This document shows positions 32,340-40,925 of a stretch of DNA of 64,000 bases, piece after piece (within the stretch, counting starts at the first letter, position 1; every line of letters starts with the position of its first letter). The stretch is from Nonomuraea spiralis (GTDB lineage Bacteria > Actinomycetota > Actinomycetes > Streptosporangiales > Streptosporangiaceae), in the NCBI RefSeq assembly GCF_014648435.1, contig NZ_BMRC01000003.1, forward strand, positions 496,001 through 560,000, in the 5' to 3' direction. The position numbers were made by a program, and so were the translations under genes. The notes below the pieces were generated by a model. The model was not told the DNA's origin, did not search any database, and saw only the letters and a list, made by a program, of their open reading frames with translations.

Positions 32340-33479
32340 GTGATCCGCCTCCGGCCCATGCGGGCGCGCGACGCGGGCGAGTCCCATCGCACCGCCACCA
32401 ACCTCGAACTCTTCTTCGACCTGTGTTTCGTGGTCGCGGTCTCGTTCGCCGGCTCCCAGCTCCACCACGCGCTCAGCGAAGGGCACGTGGCCCAGGGCGT
32501 CCTGGGATATCTGACCACGTTCTTCGCCATCTGGTGGGCGTGGATGAACTACACCTGGTTCTCCTCCGCCTACGACAACGACGACTGGCTGTTCCGGCTG
32601 ACCACGCTCGTGCAGATCTCGGGCGTGCTGGTGCTGGCCGCCGGGGTGCCCAGGGCGTTCCAGGACCACGACTTCCGGGTGGTCTACGCCGGATACCTGA
32701 TCATGCGCCTGGCCATGGCCGCCCACTGGCTCCGGGCGGCCTCCGCCGACCGGCCAGGACGGCGTACGGCCGTGCGCTACGCCGTCGGGATCTGCGTCGC
32801 GCAGGCCGGCTGGATCCTGCTGCTGGTCGCGCCGGGGGAGTGGTACCTGGCCGCGTTCGCGCTCGGCGTGGTGCTGGAGCTCTCGGTGCCCGTCTGGGCC
32901 GAGCACGGCAGCCCGACCGCCTGGCACCCCCACCACATCGCCGAGCGGTACGGCCTGTTCACGATCATCATGATGGGCGAGAACGTGCTGGCCGCGACGG
33001 TCGCCGTCCAGGCCGAGGCGCGCGGCGTCGGCCTGGGGCCCGAGCTGATCGTCCTGGCCCTGGGCGCGCTGGTGATCGCGTTCGCCATGTGGTGGCTGTA
33101 CTTCGACTCGCCCACCGCCGAGATCCTCGACTCCAGCAGGCGCGCCATCCTCTGGGGGTACGGCCACTACGCCATCTTCGCGGCCGTCGGCGCCTTCAGC
33201 GCGGGCGTCGAAGTGAACATCGACCACATCTCGGGCACGGCCCACCTGCCGTCCACGGGCGTGGCGCTGGCCGTGTCGGTGCCCGTCGCGGTGTTCCTGT
33301 TCATGGTGTGGGCGCTGCACGTGCGGCCCCACCGCTACGGCGTGGCCGACGACGTGGCGTTCCTGGGCGCGGCCCTGCTCGTGCTGCTGTCGGCGCTCAC
33401 GCCGGCGCCGATCCCGCTGACGGCCGTCGTCCTGGTCGCGCTGGTGGCCGTGACCGGCGTGACCAGGCCGCGGGACTAA
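32340..33479 (+). CDS. LtrA-family (low temperature requirement A) membrane protein
   Basis: Encodes 379 residues from GTG, or 373 from ATG at 32358. It has about ten membrane helices. Diagnostic blocks are [17 protein letters not shown] (near residue 20), [19 protein letters not shown], and [20 protein letters not shown]. Function is unknown despite the name, which comes from a Listeria mutant. It is probably co-transcribed with the upstream MEDS/HATPase gene. Its last four bases overlap the convergent aldo-keto reductase gene. Confidence 0.88.
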   Translation: MIRLRPMRARDAGESHRTATNLELFFDLCFVVAVSFAGSQLHHALSEGHVAQGVLGYLTTFFAIWWAWMNYTWFSSAYDNDDWLFRLTTLVQISGVLVLAAGVPRAFQDHDFRVVYAGYLIMRLAMAAHWLRAASADRPGRRTAVRYAVGICVAQAGWILLLVAPGEWYLAAFALGVVLELSVPVWAEHGSPTAWHPHHIAERYGLFTIIMMGENVLAATVAVQAEARGVGLGPELIVLALGALVIAFAMWWLYFDSPTAEILDSSRRAILWGYGHYAIFAAVGAFSAGVEVNIDHISGTAHLPSTGVALAVSVPVAVFLFMVWALHVRPHRYGVADDVAFLGAALLVLLSALTPAPIPLTAVVLVALVAVTGVTRPRD

Positions 33480-34450
33480 CGCTCGACCTCCGCCATGCTC
33501 GCGTAGCGGTCCCCGCGGACGGCGTCCGGCGGCACGGCCCTGGCCAGCGCGTCGAGCTGGTCGGCGGTCAGCGTGACGTCGGCCGCCGCGGCGTTCTCCT
33601 CCAGGTACGTCAGTCGCTTGGTCCCGGGGATCGGCACGACGTCGTCGCCCTGGGCGAGCAGCCAGGCCAGCGAGAGCTGCGCGGCGGTGATGCCGGCCGC
33701 CTCGGCGATCCTGCGCACCTCGGCCACCAGGGCGGCGTTGTGCTCGGCGTTCGCGCCGGCCATCCGGGGCATGTGCTTGCGGAAGTCGTCGTCCGGGAGC
33801 TGGTCGGCGCTCGGCAGCGTGCCGCCGAGCAGGCCGCGGCTGATCGGCGAGTAGGCCACCAGCGCGGTGCCCACCTGCCTGGCCGCGGGCAGGATCTCGG
33901 CCTCCAGGCCGCGCGTGAACAGCGAGTACTCGCTCTGCAGCGCGGCGATCGGGTGGACGGCGGCGGCCTTGCGCAGCGTGTCCGCGCTCACCTCCGAGAG
34001 GCCGAGGTGGCCTACCTTGCCCTGCTCGACCAGCTCGGCCATGGCGCCGACCGACTCCTCGATCGGCACGTCGGGGTTGCGGCGGTGCATGTAGTAGAGG
34101 TCGATGTGGTCCACGCCGAGGCGGCGGAGGGAGGCGTCGCAGGCGGCCCTGATGTACTCGGGGCTGTTCTCGACCGTACGGGAGCCGTCCTGGCGGTTGA
34201 TGCCGAACTTGGTCGCCAGCACGACCTCGTCGCGGCGGTCCTTGACGGCCCGGCCGACCAGCTCTTCGTTGCGCCCCATTCCATATATGTCGGCTGTGTC
34301 TAGAAAATTCATGCCAAGGTCGAGGGCGCGGTGGATGACCGCGATCGACTCTTTTTCGTCACCTTCGCCGTAGAACTCTGACATGCCCATGCAGCCCAGG
34401 CCGAGGGCCGAGACCTGCGGGCCGCCGGTTCCGAGAACACGCTTGTTCAT
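33476..34450 (-). CDS. Aldo/keto reductase
   Basis: Encodes 324 residues. The catalytic tetrad can be read as Asp in [15 protein letters not shown] (with Tyr four later), Lys in VVLATKFGI and His in [13 protein letters not shown]. The nucleotide-binding end [19 protein letters not shown] is the NADPH site. It belongs to the AKR13/YakC-like group ([24 protein letters not shown]). The ATG overlaps the MerR gene stop as ATGA, so the two are a translationally coupled unit. The likely role is reduction of reactive aldehydes or ketones, induced through the MerR protein. Confidence 0.9.
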   Translation of the reverse strand: MNKRVLGTGGPQVSALGLGCMGMSEFYGEGDEKESIAVIHRALDLGMNFLDTADIYGMGRNEELVGRAVKDRRDEVVLATKFGINRQDGSRTVENSPEYIRAACDASLRRLGVDHIDLYYMHRRNPDVPIEESVGAMAELVEQGKVGHLGLSEVSADTLRKAAAVHPIAALQSEYSLFTRGLEAEILPAARQVGTALVAYSPISRGLLGGTLPSADQLPDDDFRKHMPRMAGANAEHNAALVAEVRRIAEAAGITAAQLSLAWLLAQGDDVVPIPGTKRLTYLEENAAAADVTLTADQLDALARAVPPDAVRGDRYASMAEVER

Positions 34451-34797
34451 ACCCGTCCCTTGTAGACGTCGATCTTGTAGTCGAGGACCTTCATGTCCTG
34501 ACTGAGCTCGGCGATCCTGGCCCGTACGCGCTCGCGGTGCAGCTCCAGCATGGCCAGGCGCTCGCCGGAGGTGTGCTCGCCCATCCGGCGCAGCTCCGCG
34601 TAGCGGCACATGTCCGCGATGGGCATGCCGGTGGTCCTGAGCTTGGTGAGGAAATCCAGCCACTGGAGATCCTCCTCCGCGTAGTCCCGATGCCCGCTGT
34701 GGTTGCGGCCGACCGAGTGGATGAGCCCAATACGCTCGTAGTAGCGCAATGTGTGGGCGCTGAGGCCCGAACGCTGGGCGGCCTCTTGGATCGTCAT
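34447..34797 (-). CDS. MerR-family regulator
   Basis: Encodes 116 residues from ATG at 34797 ([26 protein letters not shown]); a form nine residues longer is possible. The winged helix-turn-helix and the Arg-Tyr-Tyr-Glu signature are clear. A dimerisation coiled coil follows ([22 protein letters not shown]). No effector-binding domain or metal-site cysteines are seen; the only Cys is in the middle (MCRYAEL). It is coupled to the aldo/keto reductase gene and preceded by an 18-base perfect palindrome. Confidence 0.9.
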   Translation of the reverse strand: MTIQEAAQRSGLSAHTLRYYERIGLIHSVGRNHSGHRDYAEEDLQWLDFLTKLRTTGMPIADMCRYAELRRMGEHTSGERLAMLELHRERVRARIAELSQDMKVLDYKIDVYKGRV

Positions 34798-34812
34798 GCA
34801 TCCAGGTTCACC

Positions 34813-34830
34813 CTTTGAGTGCACTCAAAG
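34813..34830. promoter_or_regulatory. MerR operator, 18-base perfect palindrome
   Basis: CTTTGAGTGCACTCAAAG reads the same on both strands and lies 15 bases upstream of the merR-like start. On the minus strand TTGACT (34834-34829) is followed by a 19-base spacer and GAACCT (34809-34804), the elongated spacing typical of MerR-controlled promoters. The transcript would then begin at or near the ATG. Confidence 0.78.
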
Positions 34831-35011
34831 TCAAATCAGCGTGCAGTCAGCTGTAGCCACCCTGAGGGGGCAAACCCTACCCAGGGTCATCTTTTCCCAG
34901 GTCGTGAGCACGACCCCGGAGTCCCGCGACCAAGGTATTAGGGGATGAGTCAGGGCTCGCTGGGGCTCATCTCCGATGTTGGCAAAAGCCGTGTTACGCG
35001 AGCTTTAAGGC

Positions 35012-35629
35012 ATGAGGGGATTGCTTGTCAGTGGATTCGCGGCCATCGGCACCGGGACCGGCGCCATGCTCACCTTGCACGCCGAATCGGGCCTCGACCC
35101 GTTGCACAGCGTCATCAGCGAGTACGCCTTCCAGGCGTCCGGATGGCTGCTGCCGACGTCGCTGACGCTGTTCGCCGTGGGCTCCGGGATGATCGCCGAG
35201 GCGCTGCGCCGTTCCGGGGCGAACCGCTGGGTTGTCGCGCTGCTGCTGGCGTGGGGGGCGAGCATGTTCCTGATCGGGGCGTTCCCGACCGACCGTCCGG
35301 GTGTGCCGCTCTCGCTGTCGGGAGGCATCCACCGGTACGCCGCCTTCGCCGCCTTCCTGGTGATGCCCGCCGCGGGCTTCCTGCTGGCCAAGACCAGGAT
35401 CCGGTACGCCAGGTCGATGCGCGTGCTGAGCGGGATCGCCCTCGGCGCCCTGCTGCTGGTCGTGGTCCCGTACGTGGTGCGCATGTTCGGCATCCCCCTG
35501 AGCAACGACGACATCCCGGCGGGCCTGACGCAGCGGGTCGTGGTCGTGACCGAGCTGGGGGTGCTGGCGCTGGCGGGCCTGTCGATGCTCAGGCCGGCGG
35601 CGCGGCGGGTGTCGGCCGTACTGGCCTGA
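35012..35629 (+). CDS. DUF998 family membrane protein
   Basis: Encodes 205 residues with six membrane helices. HSVISEYAFQASGWL near residue 32 and FLIGAFPTD near 88 are DUF998 landmarks, as is HRYAAFAAFLVMP. Function unknown. It is monocistronic: promoter in the 187-base gap after merR, and a clear hairpin terminator 28 bases after its stop. Confidence 0.83.
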   Translation: MRGLLVSGFAAIGTGTGAMLTLHAESGLDPLHSVISEYAFQASGWLLPTSLTLFAVGSGMIAEALRRSGANRWVVALLLAWGASMFLIGAFPTDRPGVPLSLSGGIHRYAAFAAFLVMPAAGFLLAKTRIRYARSMRVLSGIALGALLLVVVPYVVRMFGIPLSNDDIPAGLTQRVVVVTELGVLALAGLSMLRPAARRVSAVLA

Positions 35630-35656
35630 CGGGCGCCGGCCGGTGGGTCGTCGGGC

Positions 35657-35682
35657 AGGGGCGGGATGATCTTCCCGCCCCT
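35657..35682 (+). terminator. Rho-independent-type hairpin after the DUF998 gene
   Basis: A 10-base perfect stem AGGGGCGGGA / TCCCGCCCCT with a 6-base loop (TGATCT) is followed by TT. It separates the DUF998 gene from the universal stress protein gene. Confidence 0.72.
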
Positions 35683-35749
35683 TTCGCGTGAGAACGGTCC
35701 GCTCCTGGTAAGAGGACAGGCACCTGACCTCGGCCAAGGAGTTGTGAAG

Positions 35750-36217
35750 ATGAGCATTTTGATCGCCTACGACGGTTCGGACGACGCCAAGGCCGCCATC
35801 GCCTTCGCCGGACGGGCCGTGCAGGACAGGTCGGCCGTCGTGCTGACCGTCTGGGAGCGGTTGGCGATGACCTCGGCCCGGGCCTCGGCCGGGCTGATGA
35901 TGACCCTCGACAACACCGCCGCCGAGGACGAGGCGATCGGCCAGGCGATGACCGAGCTGGCCGGGCACGGCGCCGAGCTGGCCCGCGAGGCCGGACTCGA
36001 CGCCACACCCCGGTGCGACCTGGACTCGGTGGCGGTGTGGTCGACCATCGTGGACGTGGCCGACGAGATCGACGCCACGCTCATCGTGACGGGGACGCGG
36101 GGGCTGGGCGGGGTGCGGTCGTTGTTGCTGGGCAGCACGTCGGACCGGGTCCTGCATCATGCCCGCCGTCCGGTGCTGGTGGTCCCGGGGCCGGAGGCGA
36201 TCTCGCGGGCCTCCTGA
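35750..36217 (+). CDS. Universal stress protein (UspA family)
   Basis: Encodes 155 residues, one Usp domain. ATG at 35750 has AAGGAG 9 bases upstream. SILIAYDGSDDAKAAIAFA carries the first strand and Asp of the nucleotide site. The C-terminal ATP-binding pattern GTRGLGGVRSLLLGSTSDRVLHHARRPVLVVP (shown here in blocks GTRGLGG and LLGSTSDRVL) fits the G-2x-G-9x-G-S/T rule, so an ATP-binding form is expected. Its stress signal is unknown. Confidence 0.9.
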   Translation: MSILIAYDGSDDAKAAIAFAGRAVQDRSAVVLTVWERLAMTSARASAGLMMTLDNTAAEDEAIGQAMTELAGHGAELAREAGLDATPRCDLDSVAVWSTIVDVADEIDATLIVTGTRGLGGVRSLLLGSTSDRVLHHARRPVLVVPGPEAISRAS

Positions 36218-36390
36218 CGGCCGCCGCGTCGTCCGGCAGAGCGGGGGCCGCGGGGCGGGAACGGCGGGCTTGCCTGACGGGTCTCCCGACCCCACGATGG
36301 GATCCGTCATCGGCGACGCCGCTGACCGGGGGTGTCCGTCACGGGGCCCGCGTGGTGGGCGTTGGGCGGGGGCGTTTCCGGTGGGTGGGT

Positions 36391-37629
36391 GTGGCTGAGG
36401 GGCTGGCGCGGCGGCTCGGGACCGGTGACGCGGTCGTGGTCGGGCTGAGCGCGATGATCGGCGCCGGCGTGTTCGCCGCCTTCGCCCCGGCCGCCGCCGC
36501 GGCGGGAGCCTGGCTGCTCGCCGCGCTCGCGCTGGCCGCCGTCGTGGCCTACTGCAACGCCACGTCCTCGGCCCGCCTGGCCGCCCTCTACCCCGAGTCC
36601 GGCGGCACGTACGTCTACGGCAGGCGGCGGCTCGGCCCGCTGTGGGGCTACCTGGCGGGCTGGGGCTTCACGATCGGCAAGACGGCCTCGTGCGCCGCGA
36701 TGGCCCTCACCTTCGGCGCGTACGTCGCCCCCGGCGCGGCCAGGCCCCTGGCCGTCGCGGCGGTCGTCGCGCTCACCCTGCTCAACCTCTACGGCGTCCA
36801 GCGTTCGGCCACGGTCGCCCGGGTGATCGTCGTGCTCGTGCTCGCCGTGCTGGCGGCGGTGATCGCCGCCGGGCTGACCGGCGAGAGCACGCCGCCCGTG
36901 GCGCCGGGTGTGCTCGCCGGGCCCGGGCTGTGGGGAGTGCTCCAGGGCGCCGGGCTGCTGTTCTTCGCCTTCGCCGGGTACGCCAGGATCGCCACGCTGG
37001 GCGAGGAAGTACGTGATCCGTCCCGGTCCATCCCGCGGGCGATCGGCATCGCGCTGAGCGTCACGCTCGTCGTCTACACGCTGATCGCCGTGGCCGCCCT
37101 GCGGACGCTGGGGCCGTCCGGGCTGGCCGGGTCCAGGGCGCCGCTCGCGGACGTCGCGCGCCGGGCCGGGGTCGAGTGGCTGGTCCCGGTCGTGGGGGTG
37201 GGGGCGGCGGTGGCCTCGCTCGGGGCGCTGCTCGCGCTGCTGCTCGGCGTCTCGCGTACGGTGCTGGCGATGGCCCGGGAGCGTGACCTGCCGGGGGCGC
37301 TGGCGGCGGTCGACCCGGTGCGCCGGGTCCCGCGGCGGGCCGAGGCGGCGGTCGGGGCCGCGGTGGTCGTGCTGCTGCTGGTGGCCGACCTGCGTGGCGC
37401 GATCGGGTTCTCGTCGTTCGGGGTGCTGGTCTACTACGCGATCGCCAACGCCTGCGCGCTGACGCTCTCGCGGGCCGAAGGCGCCCCGGTCAAGGCCGTT
37501 CCGGTGCTCGGGCTGGTCCTGTGCCTGGTGCTGGCGTTCACGTTGCCGCCGGCCTCCGTGCTCGCGGGCGCGGCCGTGTTCGCCGCCGGTCTGATCGCCT
37601 GGGCGGTACGCCGTCGCCGCCGTGCGTGA
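36391..37629 (+). CDS. APC-family amino acid/polyamine permease
   Basis: Encodes 412 residues from GTG at 36391 with about 12 helices. The first helix GDAVVVGLSAMIGAGVFAAF contains the unwound Gly-rich substrate-binding GAGVF motif of the APC/LeuT fold. ESGGTYVYGRRRLGPLWGYLAGW and FFAFAGYARIATLGEEVRDPSRSIPRAI (in blocks) are the conserved loops. The substrate is not predictable; the YAR..GEEV-RDP pattern is seen in the YfnA/cationic amino acid branch. No partner gene suggests a pathway. Confidence 0.85.
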   Translation: MAEGLARRLGTGDAVVVGLSAMIGAGVFAAFAPAAAAAGAWLLAALALAAVVAYCNATSSARLAALYPESGGTYVYGRRRLGPLWGYLAGWGFTIGKTASCAAMALTFGAYVAPGAARPLAVAAVVALTLLNLYGVQRSATVARVIVVLVLAVLAAVIAAGLTGESTPPVAPGVLAGPGLWGVLQGAGLLFFAFAGYARIATLGEEVRDPSRSIPRAIGIALSVTLVVYTLIAVAALRTLGPSGLAGSRAPLADVARRAGVEWLVPVVGVGAAVASLGALLALLLGVSRTVLAMARERDLPGALAAVDPVRRVPRRAEAAVGAAVVVLLLVADLRGAIGFSSFGVLVYYAIANACALTLSRAEGAPVKAVPVLGLVLCLVLAFTLPPASVLAGAAVFAAGLIAWAVRRRRRA

Positions 37630-37748
37630 TCGTGCCGCCGGGGCCCGGTGGCGTAGACTGGCGGTGATTCCCTTCGGAGATGGCCCGGGCGTGCCGACGA
37701 AAGCGCCCTCCTCGTGAACGTCCGCGTAAGGAACCTCCGCCCGGCCGC

Positions 37749-38252
37749 ATGAGCGGGATCCGGGTGCGTACCCCCAGAGAGCTCCGGGCCCAGCGGCGGC
37801 GCAGACGGCCCCGATGCCTTGGCCACCTCACCGTCGCCCCCCTGTGGCCCATGTACGGCGTCAACCTCGGCACCCTGCTGCGCACCTGCGACGCCGCCGG
37901 AGCGTGCATGGCCGTGCCGCGCCTGCCCTGGGTGCCCGACGCGCTGGCCAAGGGGAACACCCTGCGGACCGGGGCGTGCGTGCACTGGGTGAACCCGCTG
38001 CCCTGGCTGGCCTCGCGGCGCGACCGCGTGCTGGGCGTCGAACTGGCCGAGAACGCCATCAGGCTGGCCGACCTGCCGATGGCCCGCGAGCCGACCGTCG
38101 TCGTGCTCGGCCATGAGGCCACCGGCATCCCCGCCGAGGCGCTCGACCTGCTCGACGCCGTGGTCGAGATCCCGATGATCGGCACCGGGGCCAGCCTCAA
38201 CGTGGCCGTGGCCGGATCGCTGGTGCTTTACAAGCTCGCCGGACTGGCCTGA
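37749..38252 (+). CDS. Small SpoU/TrmH-family RNA methyltransferase
   Basis: Encodes 167 residues from ATG at 37749; an in-frame ATG at 37680 would add a basic 23-residue N-terminus. It is a minimal SPOUT knot: motif 1 MYGVNLGTLLRTCDAAGA, motif 2 VVVLGHEATGIPAEALDLLD, motif 3 IPMIGTGASLNVAVAGSLVLYK. The size matches TrmL-like enzymes that methylate ribose 34 in tRNA, but specificity is not certain. Its stop is 6 bases before a -10-like element serving the methionyl-tRNA synthetase leader. Both genes concern tRNA. Confidence 0.85.
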   Translation: MSGIRVRTPRELRAQRRRRRPRCLGHLTVAPLWPMYGVNLGTLLRTCDAAGACMAVPRLPWVPDALAKGNTLRTGACVHWVNPLPWLASRRDRVLGVELAENAIRLADLPMAREPTVVVLGHEATGIPAEALDLLDAVVEIPMIGTGASLNVAVAGSLVLYKLAGLA

Positions 38253-38258
38253 GAACGC

Positions 38259-38264
38259 TACGAT
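38259..38264 (+). promoter_or_regulatory. -10 element for the leader peptide/methionyl-tRNA synthetase unit
   Basis: TACGAT fits the TAnnnT pattern and lies 7 bases before the ATG at 38272, which places transcription start at or next to the leader ATG. No clear -35 was seen in the upstream coding end. Confidence 0.5.
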
Positions 38265-38271
38265 CCCAGGT

Positions 38272-38304
38272 ATGACGACGAGCCCGGTGATGATGACCCC
38301 GTAG
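38272..38304 (+). CDS. Leader peptide MTTSPVMMTP (methionine attenuator)
   Basis: Ten codons, ATG to TAG, encode MTTSPVMMTP. Three of ten residues are Met, two of them adjacent (codons 7-8, 38290-38295). It lies 81 bases before the methionyl-tRNA synthetase start and immediately after a -10 element, so it is probably leaderless. The tandem Met codons fall in the 5' half of a hairpin. This matches the design of ribosome-mediated attenuation: scarcity of charged Met-tRNA would stall the ribosome at codons 7-8 and change downstream folding. No such peptide is known to me by name. Confidence 0.65.
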   Translation: MTTSPVMMTP

Positions 38305-38370
38305 GGGGTTTCACCGGCGACGTCCACTTGAGGCCCTGCGACCCGGGGCCTCTCGTCGTGTTCGGGCCCC
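38284..38370 (+). promoter_or_regulatory. Attenuator RNA structures ahead of methionyl-tRNA synthetase
   Basis: Hairpin 1 pairs CCGGTGA (38284-38290) with TCACCGG (38311-38317), with an inner CCCC/GGGG helix, and covers the Met codons. Hairpin 2 pairs GAGGCCC (38330-38336) with GGGCCTC (38346-38352). Hairpin 3 pairs GGGGCC (38345-38350) with GGCCCC (38365-38370), followed by TTCT and the GGAGG ribosome site at 38375. Hairpins 2 and 3 share bases and exclude each other. Whether the switch ends transcription or hides the ribosome site is unclear. Confidence 0.55.
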
Positions 38371-38385
38371 TTCTGGAGGCGACCG

Positions 38386-39783
38386 ATGTACATCACGACG
38401 ACCATCCCCTACGTCAACGCCCGCCCGCACCTCGGGCACGCGCTGGAGCTCGTCCAGGCCGACGTGCTGGCCCGGCACCACCGGCGGCGCGGCGACCCCG
38501 TACGGTTCCAGACCGGGACCGACGACAACTCGCTCAAGAACGTGCTGGCGGCCGAGGCGGAAGGGGTGCCCGTACGGGAGCTGGTGGACCGGAACGCGGC
38601 CGCCTTCGAGGGGCTGCGCGAGCCGCTGGACCTGTCCTTCGACGCCTTCATCAGGACGAGCAGCCACCCCGGCCACCGGGCCGGGGTCGAACGCATCTGG
38701 AAGGCCGTCGAACGCGACCTCTACCAGCGGCACTACGAAGGGCTCTACTGCGTCGGCTGCGAGCAGTTCTACCCCGAAGGCCCCTGTACGGAAGGGCACG
38801 AGGCGCCGCTGCAGGTCGTGTCGGAGCGTAACTGGTTCTTCCGGCTCTCCCGTTACCAGGACGCCCTGCTCGACCTGATCCGCGGCGGCGGCCTGCGCAT
38901 CGAGCCCGCGGCCCGGCGCAACGAGGTGCTGGCGTTCGTCGAGGCGGGCCTTGAGGACATCAGCGTCTCCCGGTCCGCGGCCCGCGCCCGCGGCTGGGGC
39001 ATCCCGGTGCCGGGGGATCCCACCCAGGTCGTGTACGTGTGGTGGGACGCGCTGGCCAACTACATCACGGCCTTGGAGGGGACCGACTACGAGCGCTGGT
39101 GGGTGGCCGAGCCGCACAAGGTCCACCTGCTCGGCAAGGGGGTGATCCGCTTCCACGCGGTCTACTGGCCGGCGATGTTGCTGGCCGCGGGTGAGCCGCT
39201 GCCTTCGGAGATCTTCGTGCACGACTACCTCACCGCGGACGGCCGCAAGATCAGCAAGTCGTCCGGTACGGCCGCTGATCCGGTGGCGCTGGTGGACGCG
39301 TACGGCGTGGACGCCGTGCGGTGGTGGTTGCTGCGCGAGGTGCCGCGCGTGGGCGACGCCGACTTCACCGAGGAACGCCTGATCGCCAGGGCCGACGCGG
39401 ACCTGGCCAACGGCGTGGGCAACCTGGTCAACCGGGTGGTCACCATGGTCCACCGGTTCCTGGACGGGCACGTCCCGGACGCCCGCGCGCAGTTCGGGCC
39501 GGGGGACGTGCACGGGGCGCTGCGGGACTTCGACTTCCGCCGGGCCGCCGGGGCGGTGTGGCGGCTGGTGGAGGAGGCGAACAAGTACGTCGAGACCGTC
39601 CGGCCGTGGCAGCAGGGCGCGCGGGAGCGGGAGGCGTCGCTGGGCGTGCTGGTGGCGGCGTGCCGGACGCTGGCCGTGGAACTGGAGCCGTTCCTGCCGA
39701 CGGCGGCGGGGCGCGTGGCGGCGGCGGTGGCGGGGGAGCGGCTGCCGCGACCCGAGCCGCTGTTCCCGCGCCTGACCCGCTGA
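38386..39783 (+). CDS. metG: Methionyl-tRNA synthetase, divergent short form
   Basis: Encodes 465 residues, GGAGG 6 bases upstream. It is a class I synthetase: HLGH at 15-18, KISKS at 288-292, a single zinc knuckle CVGC (122-125) with PCTEGH, and the WWDALANYITAL and ANGVGNLVNRVVTMV landmarks of MetRS. It departs from housekeeping enzymes at GTDDNSLKN, where GTDEHG is usual, and has no C-terminal tRNA-binding domain. I infer a second, auxiliary MetRS; a main copy elsewhere cannot be checked. The Met-codon leader suggests induction when Met-tRNA charging fails, for example under a MetRS inhibitor. Confidence 0.85.
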   Translation: MYITTTIPYVNARPHLGHALELVQADVLARHHRRRGDPVRFQTGTDDNSLKNVLAAEAEGVPVRELVDRNAAAFEGLREPLDLSFDAFIRTSSHPGHRAGVERIWKAVERDLYQRHYEGLYCVGCEQFYPEGPCTEGHEAPLQVVSERNWFFRLSRYQDALLDLIRGGGLRIEPAARRNEVLAFVEAGLEDISVSRSAARARGWGIPVPGDPTQVVYVWWDALANYITALEGTDYERWWVAEPHKVHLLGKGVIRFHAVYWPAMLLAAGEPLPSEIFVHDYLTADGRKISKSSGTAADPVALVDAYGVDAVRWWLLREVPRVGDADFTEERLIARADADLANGVGNLVNRVVTMVHRFLDGHVPDARAQFGPGDVHGALRDFDFRRAAGAVWRLVEEANKYVETVRPWQQGAREREASLGVLVAACRTLAVELEPFLPTAAGRVAAAVAGERLPRPEPLFPRLTR

Positions 39784-39870
39784 CTCTGGTGTGAGGTGCG
39801 GACACGCCGGGGTGATCTCGTCACGGATGGTTGACGGTGCGGCAGGGGCGGCCTAGGTTGGGCGCACTTC

Positions 39871-39882
39871 CCGACCAGTCGG
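39871..39882. promoter_or_regulatory. Possible operator before the phosphotriesterase-like gene
   Basis: CCGACCAGTCGG is an inverted repeat with 5-base arms and a CA centre, the general form of many TetR operators. It ends 13 bases before the start codon, next to GGAGG. No regulator gene is adjacent. Confidence 0.35.
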
Positions 39883-39895
39883 TATGGAGGCTCCC

Positions 39896-40873
39896 ATGCC
39901 CACCGTCAACACCGTCCGCGGCCCGGTCGACGTCGGCGAACTCGGCCAGACGCTGATGCACGAGCACGTGTTCGTCGTGGCCACCGAGCACCTGGACAAC
40001 TACGGCAAAGGCGCCTGGTGGGACGAGGAGTTCCGGGTCGCCGACGCGATCGCCAAGCTCGGCGCGGTGGCGGCCAAGGGCGTACGCACGATCGTCGACC
40101 CGACGGTGTGGGGGCTGGGCCGCTACATCCCGCGCGTCCAGCGCGTCGCCGCCGGCGTGCCCGACCTCAACATCATCGTCGCCACGGGCATCTACGCCTT
40201 CGAGGAACTGCCCCACCAGTACGAGCACCGCGGCCCCGGCCTGTTCATCGACGTGCCGGACCCGATGATCGACGACTTCGTCAGGGACCTCACCGAGGGC
40301 ATCGCCGACACCGGGGTGAAGGCCGCGTTCCTCAAGTGCGTGGTGGAGCACAAGGGCCTGACGCCGGGCGTCGAGCGCATCTGCCGGGCCGTCGCGCGGG
40401 CACACGTACGGACCGGGGCGCCGATCACCGTACACACGAACTCCTTCACCCAGAGCGGGCTGCTCGCGCTCGACCTGTTCGCCAAGGAAGGGGTGAACCT
40501 GGAGAAGGTGGTCATCGGGCACGCCGGCGACAGCAACGATCTCGACTACCTGATGCGCCTGGCCGACACCGGCGCGACGCTGGGGATGGACCGCTTCGGG
40601 CTCGACGTCTACAACCCGACCGAGCAGCGCGTGGCCACGATCGCGGCCCTGTGCGGGCGCGGATACGCCGACCGGATGGTCCTCAGCCACGACGCGGCCT
40701 GCTTCATGGACTACTTCGGCGGCGCATGGGACGAGGCCAGGGGCACGCTCGCGCCGAACTGGCGCTACGATCACATTCACGATGACGTTTTGGCCGCACT
40801 GCTCGCCTCTGGTGTGACCGACGACCAGATCGAGCAGATGCTGGTGTTCAACCCGAGTCGCTACTTCTCGTAA
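39896..40873 (+). CDS. Phosphotriesterase-family hydrolase (PLL-like)
   Basis: Encodes 325 residues from ATG with GGAGG upstream. The amidohydrolase metal centre is complete: HEHVF (His-x-His, residues 22-24), a candidate carboxylated Lys in AAFLKCVVEHKG, His in APITVHTNSF, His in VIGHAGDSND and the final Asp in LSHDAACF. Family members are lactonases and phosphotriesterases; native substrates are often lactones or esters. The family's usual Trp/Tyr substrate loop cannot be assigned here. It stands between the MetRS gene and the STAS gene. Confidence 0.85.
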   Translation: MPTVNTVRGPVDVGELGQTLMHEHVFVVATEHLDNYGKGAWWDEEFRVADAIAKLGAVAAKGVRTIVDPTVWGLGRYIPRVQRVAAGVPDLNIIVATGIYAFEELPHQYEHRGPGLFIDVPDPMIDDFVRDLTEGIADTGVKAAFLKCVVEHKGLTPGVERICRAVARAHVRTGAPITVHTNSFTQSGLLALDLFAKEGVNLEKVVIGHAGDSNDLDYLMRLADTGATLGMDRFGLDVYNPTEQRVATIAALCGRGYADRMVLSHDAACFMDYFGGAWDEARGTLAPNWRYDHIHDDVLAALLASGVTDDQIEQMLVFNPSRYFS

Positions 40874-40925
40874 AGTGGTCGGGAAGTGACGGCAAACGGG
40901 AAGCGACGCGGGTAGGTGGAGCTGG

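Noticed and set aside
38253..38385. S-adenosylmethionine riboswitch or T-box before the methionyl-tRNA synthetase.
   Set aside because: No SAM-I, SAM-II or SAM-IV core pattern and no T-box sequence (AGGGUGGNACCGCG) was found; the Met-rich ORF gives a better explanation.
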